Shown: positions 15,249 to 21,570 of the stretch, piece after piece
Position numbering within the stretch: position 1 is the first letter of the stretch
Layout: every line of letters starts with the position of its first letter
Assembly: GCA_023399595.1 (NCBI GenBank)
Contig: JAEWOR010000037.1
Location: 1 to 21,570 of the forward strand
Reading direction: 5' to 3'
Source: Bacteroidota bacterium
GTDB lineage: Bacteria > Bacteroidota > Bacteroidia > Flavobacteriales > Weeksellaceae
Length of the DNA stretch: 21,570 nt
Program-made: the position numbers and the translations under genes
The notes under the pieces: model-generated
Seen by the model: the letters and a program-made list of their open reading frames with translations, nothing else
Database searches by the model: none
Told to the model about the DNA's origin: nothing

Positions 15249-15683
15249 CTAATCTATTGTAGGATAATTATGATCTATCCAATCTGTTTTCACATTGGTA
15301 GGAAGATCCAAAACTTTCACTTTTTTAAAACCCATTTCTACGAGTTTATTAAATGGAGGACGAATATTAGGACATCTCTCGTAAGGACAACATCCGCAGT
15401 AGATAATAATTTCTTTCTTTTTATCTAAGTTTTTTACATAATCCTCAAGTTTTTTTAAGTTTTCAGCATCTCCCATCGCTCCCAAATCTACAGAACCTTT
15501 AACCACAGCAGAAGGACCTACAGAAAGAATGAGAATATTCTTAGTTTGTTTTTTTACAATTTTTGCGGCCAAAACACTAGGCGGTACAGCTTGTTCTGCA
15601 GTCCACGGAACGGGCTTTGTTTGAGCGTTAATTAAACTTCCAAAACACAGTATGAACGCTAACAAAAACAAGAGTTTTTTCAT
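15249..15683 (-). CDS. Secreted rhodanese-like protein, cysteine-rich active loop
   Basis: Predicted periplasmic protein of 144 residues with a signal peptide (about 1-21, ending L-I-N-A-Q). The remaining part fits a single rhodanese domain: V-K-G-S-V-D-L-G as the early loop, then I-I-I-Y-C96-G-C98-C99-P-Y-E-R-C104-P at the active-site loop, followed by the helix and K-V-L-D-L-P. Rhodaneses carry sulfane sulfur on the first loop cysteine (here C96). Three extra cysteines nearby are unusual compared with the common C-x-x-G-x-R loop and could form disulfides or bind metal. It lies 29 nt after the helicase gene and 10 nt before the TlpA-like gene with no hairpin between, suggesting read-through from the helicase promoter. 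Family membership is good; the sulfur-transfer role is inferred. Confidence 0.82.
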   Translation of the reverse strand: MKKLLFLLAFILCFGSLINAQTKPVPWTAEQAVPPSVLAAKIVKKQTKNILILSVGPSAVVKGSVDLGAMGDAENLKKLEDYVKNLDKKKEIIIYCGCCPYERCPNIRPPFNKLVEMGFKKVKVLDLPTNVKTDWIDHNYPTID

Positions 15684-15712
15684 AAGATTTCTTTATTAAT
15701 AATCAATTATAA

Positions 15713-18043
15713 TTAAATTTTAGTCAGTTTTGCAAATTTCAGAATAAGATTTTTCTCGCCTTCATTCTGGAAAATCACTTTTGCTTTTACATTTTGAGGA
15801 TCGGTTCCATCTAGAAAAGCCACTTCACCCACCCCAAATCTATCGTGTCTTACTCTATCTCCTACTTCAATATTTTCTGAAGAAGCACCACTTGGATTAA
15901 TAATTCTTGCGGTAGCAACAGGTTTTAATTTTTTCAGTGAAGGGTTTGGAGAAGAATTTTCAGTACGATTTATAGATTTCTTTTCCACTTTTTTGAAAGA
16001 TCTTGGCTCATCTGGATATTCATCAAAAATATTAGAAGACAAACCAGATTGATTAATAAAACGCTTTTCAGTAGCCGGATTAATCATTTCCAAAAACTCT
16101 CCATCCACTTCACTTAAAAAACGGGAAGGTTCCGCATCTGTAATTTTCCCCCATTGAAATCTTGACGTTGCATAAGAAAAAACAGCCTGCTTTTCGGCTC
16201 TTGTTAATGCCACATAAAAAAGTCGTCTTTCTTCTTCTAAATCTTCTCTGGTAGAAGAACTCATAAAACTTGGGAAAAGATTTTCTTCTAAACCTACCAA
16301 ATGCACTACCGGAAACTCCAATCCTTTCGAAAGGTGAATGGTCATTAAGGAAACTTCTTCACCATTGGTTTCTTTATTTTGCGTATCAGCAGAAAGTGCA
16401 ATATTCTCTAAAAAACTAGAAAGCGAAGCATCTCCATCTTCTAATTGTCTTTGTTCCTCAATAAAACCTTGCATGGAGTTCATTAATTCCTGAACGTTTT
16501 CCACACGCGAAATTCCTTCTGGAGTTTGGTCGTCTTTTAAGAATTTAATAAGGTTGGATCTTTTAGCCACTTCCATTGCAACGGTGTAAACATCATCTGT
16601 TTTTAACATCACTTGGAAAGCTCTTATCATGGCCCAAAAATCCGCCAATTTGGTAATCACTCCATTATTTAATCCTAGTTGTGGAGCATAAAAAGCAAGA
16701 TTTTCTAAGACTTGAGATACAGGAATGTTTTGAGCATCTGCAAAAACAATCAATTTATTTTGTGTAGTTTCTCCAATTCCTCTAGCGGGATAATTCACAA
16801 TTCTCATTAAAGCTTCAGAATCGTTAACATTCACCAACAAACGCAGGTAAGCCAATAAATCTTTCACTTCTTTACGTTGATAGAAAGACAATCCGCCATA
16901 AACTTTATAAGGAATATTTTTCTTGCGTAAAGCATCCTCAAAAGCTCTGGTTTGAGAATTGGTTCTATATAAAATAGCAAAATCCGAGAATTTTTTCTGT
17001 TCTGTATTATGGAGTTCCCAAATATTTCCTGCAACAAAATTAGCTTCATCGGCATCAGAAAGAGCTCTGTAGACCTTTATTTTCTCACCTTCTTCATTGT
17101 CACTAAAAACATTTTTCTTAAACTGTTGAAGGTTTTTTGCAATTACTACATTGGCAGCATTCACGATATTTTGTGTGGAACGGTAATTTTGTTCCAAAGA
17201 AACCGTTACAGCATCAGGATAATCTTTCTTAAAATTTAGAATATTATGAATATTAGCGCCACGGAAAGAGTAAATAGATTGCGCATCGTCTCCTACCACG
17301 CAAATATTTTCAAATTTTGAAGCTAAAGCCTTTACAATAAGGTATTGAGAATGGTTGGTATCTTGGTACTCATCTACCAAAATATATCTAAATCTATCTT
17401 GATATTTCGCTAAAACCTCCGGAAAACGTGTTAAAAGCTCATTAGTTTTCAATAATAAATCATCAAAATCCATGGATCCATTTCTGTAGCAAGTTTCTAC
17501 ATACTTCTGATAAATTTTTCCAATATGTTTCATATTAGATTTTTCATCAGCCTCCATTAATTCAGGATTATTAAAATAAGCTTTTACTGTAATTAAATTG
17601 TTTTTATAAGAAGAAATTCTCGCCTGAACTTTTTTAGGTTTGTACAAATCTCCATCAATACCCAAATCTTTCAGAACTTTTTTAATAACATTTAAAGCAT
17701 CTTGCTGATCGTAAATGGTAAAATTCGAAGGATATCCCAAATAATCGGCTTCATTTCTCAAAATCCTCGCAAAAACTGAGTGGAAGGTTCCCATCCAAAT
17801 GCTTCTCGCATTGCTCTCACCTACTACTTTTGCAATACGTTCTTTCATTTCTTTAGCGGCCTTATTGGTAAAGGTTAGCGCCAAAATATTGAAAGGATCT
17901 ACCCCATTGGTAATTAAGTGAGCGATACGCATAGTTAATACACGTGTTTTCCCAGAACCAGCTCCCGCTAGTACCATAAGAGGACCTTGTATTGTAGTAA
18001 CTGCTTCGTATTGAAATTCGTTGAGACCTTTCAGATAATCCAT
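15713..18043 (-). CDS. UvrD/PcrA-type ATP-dependent DNA helicase (SF1A)
   Basis: Cytoplasmic 3'-5' DNA helicase of 776 residues, used in nucleotide-excision and mismatch repair and in clearing replication or transcription obstacles. Superfamily 1 motifs are in order: Q-motif region N-E-F-Q-Y-E-A at about 8-14, Walker A G-A-G-S-G-K32-T, motif Ia, motif II D224-E-Y-Q-D228, motif III G-D-D-A-Q-S-I-Y-S-F-R-G, motif IV Q-N-Y-R-S, motif V T-I-H-L-S-K-G-L-E-F, and motif VI V-A-L-T-R-A. The C-terminus (about 720-776) has the PcrA/UvrD tail with V-G-D-R-V-R-H-D-R-F-G-V-G, a Tudor-like module that contacts RNA polymerase in PcrA. UvrD and PcrA cannot be told apart with certainty here, so no symbol is given. 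ATG start, with a canonical promoter just upstream. The rhodanese and TlpA-like genes follow on the same strand. Confidence 0.95.
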   Translation of the reverse strand: MDYLKGLNEFQYEAVTTIQGPLMVLAGAGSGKTRVLTMRIAHLITNGVDPFNILALTFTNKAAKEMKERIAKVVGESNARSIWMGTFHSVFARILRNEADYLGYPSNFTIYDQQDALNVIKKVLKDLGIDGDLYKPKKVQARISSYKNNLITVKAYFNNPELMEADEKSNMKHIGKIYQKYVETCYRNGSMDFDDLLLKTNELLTRFPEVLAKYQDRFRYILVDEYQDTNHSQYLIVKALASKFENICVVGDDAQSIYSFRGANIHNILNFKKDYPDAVTVSLEQNYRSTQNIVNAANVVIAKNLQQFKKNVFSDNEEGEKIKVYRALSDADEANFVAGNIWELHNTEQKKFSDFAILYRTNSQTRAFEDALRKKNIPYKVYGGLSFYQRKEVKDLLAYLRLLVNVNDSEALMRIVNYPARGIGETTQNKLIVFADAQNIPVSQVLENLAFYAPQLGLNNGVITKLADFWAMIRAFQVMLKTDDVYTVAMEVAKRSNLIKFLKDDQTPEGISRVENVQELMNSMQGFIEEQRQLEDGDASLSSFLENIALSADTQNKETNGEEVSLMTIHLSKGLEFPVVHLVGLEENLFPSFMSSSTREDLEEERRLFYVALTRAEKQAVFSYATSRFQWGKITDAEPSRFLSEVDGEFLEMINPATEKRFINQSGLSSNIFDEYPDEPRSFKKVEKKSINRTENSSPNPSLKKLKPVATARIINPSGASSENIEVGDRVRHDRFGVGEVAFLDGTDPQNVKAKVIFQNEGEKNLILKFAKLTKI

Positions 18044-18065
18044 TCTGCAAACAATTTTTGGAGTA

Positions 18066-18097
18066 CAAAATTAGGTAATTTACATACAGTTATCAAA
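18066..18097 (-). promoter_or_regulatory. Predicted helicase promoter (TTTG-N20-TAnnTTTG)
   Basis: On the minus strand TTTG (18094-18097) is followed after exactly 20 nt by TAATTTTG (18066-18073), a full match to the Bacteroidota housekeeping promoter in both boxes and spacing. Transcription should begin near 18059, leaving a leader of about 16 nt before the ATG at 18043. It is the best promoter in the window and would drive the helicase and perhaps the two genes after it. Confidence 0.72.
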
Positions 18098-18239
18098 TCC
18101 ACTTAGCTAATGATGAAGAATCGTTTTGTAAACAATGATGAATAAAGAAAAAAAATAAGTTTTTTTTTCAATTTTGTAACAAATTCGTTATTTTTACTAC
18201 TTATAGTGTAATTTAAAAAAGTAATTTTAATTTTTAATA

Positions 18240-19553
18240 ATGAAAAAAAGACTTCTATCCGTTGCTGCAGTAACTTTCTTAGGAATGATGCTGAATGCAC
18301 AACAAATTAAGTTTGAAGAGTATGATCTTCCAAACGGCCTACACGTAATTCTTCATCAAGACAATTCAGCGCCTGTTGTTACAACTGCTGTTATGTACCA
18401 TGTAGGTGCTAAAGACGAAGTAAAAGGTAGAACTGGTTTTGCTCATTTCTTTGAGCATTTATTGTTTGAAGGAACTCCTAATATTAAAAGAGGTGAATGG
18501 TTTAAAGTAGTTTCTTCAAACGGAGGGTCTAACAACGCCAACACTACAAACGATAGAACTTATTATTACGAAACTTTCCCGTCTAATAACGAGCAATTAG
18601 GTCTTTGGATGGAAGCGGAAAGAATGCGTCACGCGGTAATTAACCAAGTAGGTGTTGATACACAGAGAGAAGTTGTAAAAGAAGAAAAAAGAATGAGAAT
18701 GGATAACCAACCTTATGGTAATCTTTTCACTTCAATTTTAAGCAGTGTTTTCACGAACAGTGAATACAGCTGGCCAACAATTGGATCTTTGGAGGATCTG
18801 AACGCTGCTCAACTTGATGAATTCTTAGCATTCTACAAAAAATTCTACGTTCCCAATAACGCTGTTTTAGTTGTAGCAGGAGACATTAAACCTGAGCAAA
18901 CTAAAAAATGGATCGCTGAATATTACGGTGGCATTCCTAAAGGAGATGAGGTTTCAAGAAAATACACAAAAGATGCTCCTATTACACAGGAAAAAGTAGT
19001 TACTTTCAATGATCCGAATATTCAGTTGCCTGCATATATTTATGCATACAGAACACCTGAAAACACGAACAGAGAAGCTAAAATATTAGATATGGTTTCT
19101 TCTTATTTAAGCGGTGGAAAATCTTCAGTTTTATATAAAAAATTAGTTGATCAGGATAAAAAAGCGCTTCAAGTTTCTGCTAACCCTATTAGCTTTGAGA
19201 AAGAAGGAGTATTTGCATTCTTCGCAATTCCTATGGGAACAACTCCAGAAGCTACATTAAGAGCTGATATTGATGCTGAAATTAAAAAATTACAAACCAC
19301 GCTAATTTCGGATGAAGATTATCAAAAACTTCAAAACCAGTTTGAGAACCAGTTTGTAAACCAAAACTCAAGCATTCAAGGTATTGCGCATTCATTAGCG
19401 GACAGCTATATGCTTCAAGGAAATACCAACATCATTAACAAAGAATTAGATGTGTACAGAAGCATTACAAAAGAAGACATTAGAAACGCTGCTAAAAAAT
19501 ATTTAAATCCTAACCAAAGAGTAATTGTTAACTATTTACCAACTAAAAAGTAA
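18240..19553 (+). CDS. M16 family zinc metallopeptidase, active subunit
   Basis: Predicted exported peptidase of 437 residues: signal peptide (about 1-20, ending M-L-N-A-Q), then two M16 half-domains at about 25-215 and 220-430. The inverted zinc motif H68-F-F-E71-H72 is intact, and the distal glutamate ligand is in the K-E-E of residues 146-148, about 76 residues on as the family requires. The length fits an M16B-type subunit that works as a dimer. The next gene encodes a homologue without the zinc motif, so the two probably form an active/inactive heterodimer, as in other bacterial and mitochondrial M16B pairs. ATG start in an AT-rich leader; a one-mismatch -7 box TATTTTTA (18189-18196) lies about 44 nt upstream. 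Substrate probably peptides in the periplasm. Confidence 0.95.
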   Translation: MKKRLLSVAAVTFLGMMLNAQQIKFEEYDLPNGLHVILHQDNSAPVVTTAVMYHVGAKDEVKGRTGFAHFFEHLLFEGTPNIKRGEWFKVVSSNGGSNNANTTNDRTYYYETFPSNNEQLGLWMEAERMRHAVINQVGVDTQREVVKEEKRMRMDNQPYGNLFTSILSSVFTNSEYSWPTIGSLEDLNAAQLDEFLAFYKKFYVPNNAVLVVAGDIKPEQTKKWIAEYYGGIPKGDEVSRKYTKDAPITQEKVVTFNDPNIQLPAYIYAYRTPENTNREAKILDMVSSYLSGGKSSVLYKKLVDQDKKALQVSANPISFEKEGVFAFFAIPMGTTPEATLRADIDAEIKKLQTTLISDEDYQKLQNQFENQFVNQNSSIQGIAHSLADSYMLQGNTNIINKELDVYRSITKEDIRNAAKKYLNPNQRVIVNYLPTKK

Positions 19554-19597
19554 TTTTTAAAAAAGTAAAAATAATTACCACTATTTAATTTATAAAA

Positions 19598-21570
19598 ATG
19601 AAAAAACATTTTACATATACAGCAGTCGCTTTCTTATTTGCAGGAATGCTTTCTGCTCAAAAAATAGACCTCAATGCAATGCCAAAAGCTGGTCCTACAC
19701 CCACTATTAATATTACAAAACCAAAAACTTTCCAATTAAAGAATGGTTTAACGGTAATGGTTGTAGAAAACCAAAAGTTACCAAGAGTAAACATGACTCT
19801 AAATATGGACAATCCTCCATATTATGAAGGTGCAGTTGTTGGTGTGAGCAGCATTATGGCTGAACAGTTCGAGAACGGCACAAAAAATATGTCTAAGGAT
19901 GATTTCAACAAAAAAGTTGATTTCCTAGGTGCTAATCTTAGCTTTTCGTCCAATGGAGCTTTTGCTAATTCATTATCAAAATACTTCCCAGAAGTTCTTG
20001 GTTTAATGGCTGATGCAATTGTAAATCCAAAATTCGATGCTAACGAAATTAAAACTTCAAAAGAAAGAGCTATTGAAAGCTTAAAAGCTGATGAGAAAAA
20101 CGCTTCTTCTATTGCATCTAAAGTAAACAATGCTGTTACTTACGGTAAAAACACGGCAATGGGAGAATTTGAAACTGTTGAATCTATCAACAAAATTCAA
20201 TTAGCAGATGTACAAAACGTTTACAATAAATATTACGCCCCTAATAACGCTTATTTAGTAGTGGTAGGTGATGTAAAATTCGATCAAGTAAAATCTCTTA
20301 TTGAAAAAGCTTTTGCGAACTGGAAAAAATCAGATGCTAAATTTGAAGTTCCTGCTCCAGCAGCAAACGTTGCAAAAACAGAAATTAATGTAGTAGATGT
20401 TCCTACAGCTGTACAATCTATAGTAAATGTAGGCAACATTACTAACTTGAGAATGAAAGATTCTTCTTATTTCCCTGCTATTTTAGCCAATTATATTCTT
20501 GGTGGCGGTGGTGAAGCAAGATTATTTATGAATCTTCGTGAGAAAAACGGTTTCACTTACGGTGCTTATTCTTCTATGACAGCAAGTAAATATGCTCCTG
20601 AATTCTCTGCAAATGCAAGTGTAAGAAATGAAGTTACAGATAAAGCTGTAAAAGAATTCATGACAGAATTAAACGGAATTTCTACCGTAAAACCTGAAGA
20701 ATTAGCAAATGCAAAAGCTAAACTGAAAGGAAACTTCATTATGTCATTAGAAAAACCTGAAACTATTGCAAGATTTGCTGTAAACGAGAAAACACAAAAT
20801 CTTCCTTCAGATTTTTACACTAATTATTTAAAATCTATTGATAAAGTAACTACTGCAGATATAACTAAAGCTGTTAAAGAAAACATCTTACCTAACCAAA
20901 GTAGAATTTTTATCGCTGGAAAAGCTTCTGACATTTCTGAAAGCTTGGATAAACTAGGATATCCTGTAAAATACTTTGATAAAGAAGCTAATCCTGTAGC
21001 TAAACCACAAGTACAAAAAGTAGATGCTAATGTAACTTTAGGTTCAATTGCAGATAAATATTTAAACGCCATTGGAGGAGCTGCAGCTGCACAAAAAATT
21101 ACTTCTGTTACTATGGATGCTGCTGGAAAAATTCAAGGAATGGATATGAACATCACTCAAATTCAAGCTAAAGGCGGTAAAACAGCAATGGAAGTTAAAA
21201 TGATGGGACAAACTGTTCAGAAAATGGTTTTTGACGGAAAAGATGGTTATATGGCGATGCAAGGACAGAAAATTCCAATGAAAGATGAGCAGAAAAAATC
21301 TATGCAAAAGGAAACTGAGATTTTCCCAGAGCTAGGTTTTGCAAAATCAACTTCGCTTAAATTAGCTGGAATTGAAAAATACAATAACGAAGATTCTTAT
21401 GTAGTGAAAGGTGAAGGTGTAACTTACTATTACAGTGTTGCAACTGGACTTAAAAACGGAGAAGTAAAAACTGAAGAAGGACAATCTGTTCCTACAGTTT
21501 TCAGTAATTACAAAGATGTTTCTGGTGTAAAATTCCCTTTTACAATTGCTCAGAACATGGGTGGAATGGA
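19598..21570 (+). CDS. M16 family non-catalytic subunit with C-terminal LolA-like domain (cut by window edge)
   Basis: Open frame of 657 codons from ATG at 19598, without stop, running off the right end. Signal peptide about 1-20 (ending M-L-S-A-Q). An M16 N-terminal half lies at about 45-240 and a C-terminal half at about 255-465. Where the partner has HxxEH this protein has S85-I-M-A-E89, so the zinc site is lost. The C-half keeps R308-L-F-x-N-L-R314 and the F-T-Y321-G motif that the inactive M16B subunit supplies to bind substrate. From about residue 470 a further domain begins (A-D-K-Y-L-N-A-I-G-G, then methionine-rich strands and Y-D/F-D-G-K-D-G-Y), resembling LolA-type lipoprotein-carrier folds. 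It follows the active M16 gene by 44 nt in what looks like one operon. Assignment of the M16 part is firm; the C-terminal domain is by resemblance only. Confidence 0.9.
   Translation, partial: MKKHFTYTAVAFLFAGMLSAQKIDLNAMPKAGPTPTINITKPKTFQLKNGLTVMVVENQKLPRVNMTLNMDNPPYYEGAVVGVSSIMAEQFENGTKNMSKDDFNKKVDFLGANLSFSSNGAFANSLSKYFPEVLGLMADAIVNPKFDANEIKTSKERAIESLKADEKNASSIASKVNNAVTYGKNTAMGEFETVESINKIQLADVQNVYNKYYAPNNAYLVVVGDVKFDQVKSLIEKAFANWKKSDAKFEVPAPAANVAKTEINVVDVPTAVQSIVNVGNITNLRMKDSSYFPAILANYILGGGGEARLFMNLREKNGFTYGAYSSMTASKYAPEFSANASVRNEVTDKAVKEFMTELNGISTVKPEELANAKAKLKGNFIMSLEKPETIARFAVNEKTQNLPSDFYTNYLKSIDKVTTADITKAVKENILPNQSRIFIAGKASDISESLDKLGYPVKYFDKEANPVAKPQVQKVDANVTLGSIADKYLNAIGGAAAAQKITSVTMDAAGKIQGMDMNITQIQAKGGKTAMEVKMMGQTVQKMVFDGKDGYMAMQGQKIPMKDEQKKSMQKETEIFPELGFAKSTSLKLAGIEKYNNEDSYVVKGEGVTYYYSVATGLKNGEVKTEEGQSVPTVFSNYKDVSGVKFPFTIAQNMGGM

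Noticed and set aside
18212..19568. Shared 13-mer TTTAAAAAAGTAA in the leaders of both M16 genes (18212 and 19556)
   Set aside because: Short, low-complexity A/T sequence at different distances from the start codons; likely chance in AT-rich spacers.
19822..21307. Minus-strand open frames of 81-102 codons opposite the last gene
   Set aside because: The plus-strand frame from 19598 is open throughout and matches M16; the antisense frames are shadows with low-complexity Ser/Phe-rich products.
1..21570. CRISPR array, IS element, prophage, integrase, tRNA or rRNA
   Set aside because: No regularly spaced repeats, transposase or integrase motifs, terminal inverted repeats or cloverleaf-like sequences were seen by eye on either strand.

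Overview
The window looks like chromosomal DNA of a member of the Flavobacteriia, most likely Weeksellaceae (Chryseobacterium or Elizabethkingia relatives). The DNA is AT-rich. Two proteins end in type IX secretion (T9SS) sorting domains, which are confined to Bacteroidota. Start codons lack Shine-Dalgarno sequences, and several genes have a -7 box of the TAnnTTTG type typical of Bacteroidota. The protein families (paired M13 and M16 peptidases, an M1 peptidase with a sorting domain, a UvrD-type helicase) fit this group. The genus is inferred from general resemblance only. There are no rRNA or tRNA genes, IS elements, CRISPR arrays or phage genes, and every gene reads without a frameshift.

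Layout. (1) 67-10978, all minus strand: two tandem paralogous M13 zinc peptidases (one lipoprotein, one with a plain signal peptide), CinA, a lipocalin, a dienelactone-hydrolase-type lipoprotein, lipoyl synthase LipA, an ECF-like sigma factor and an M1 aminopeptidase with a T9SS tail. Hairpin terminators follow both M13 genes, the lipocalin and lipA, so this is several short transcription units. (2) 11276-14712, plus strand: a secreted SGNH hydrolase with a PKD domain and T9SS tail, then a HipA-like kinase overlapping a DUF3037 gene, then a secreted alpha/beta hydrolase. (3) 14729-18043, minus strand: a UvrD/PcrA helicase, a secreted cysteine-rich rhodanese and a TlpA-like thiol-disulfide protein, closely spaced in that order. 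(4) 18240 to the right edge, plus strand: an M16 peptidase with an intact zinc site followed by an M16 homologue without one, whose C-terminus carries a LolA-like domain and runs off the window.

The common theme is protein and peptide breakdown in the envelope or outside the cell: five peptidases (M13 x2, M1, M16 x2) and three predicted secreted or lipid-anchored hydrolases. Housekeeping genes (lipA, cinA, uvrD/pcrA) lie between them.

The least explained parts are the HipA-like kinase/DUF3037 pair, a terminator-shaped hairpin inside the signal-peptide codons of the next gene, two genes whose -7 box almost touches the start codon (possible leaderless mRNAs), and the catalytically dead M16 protein fused to a lipoprotein-carrier-like domain. 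I found no clear new defence or mobile system.
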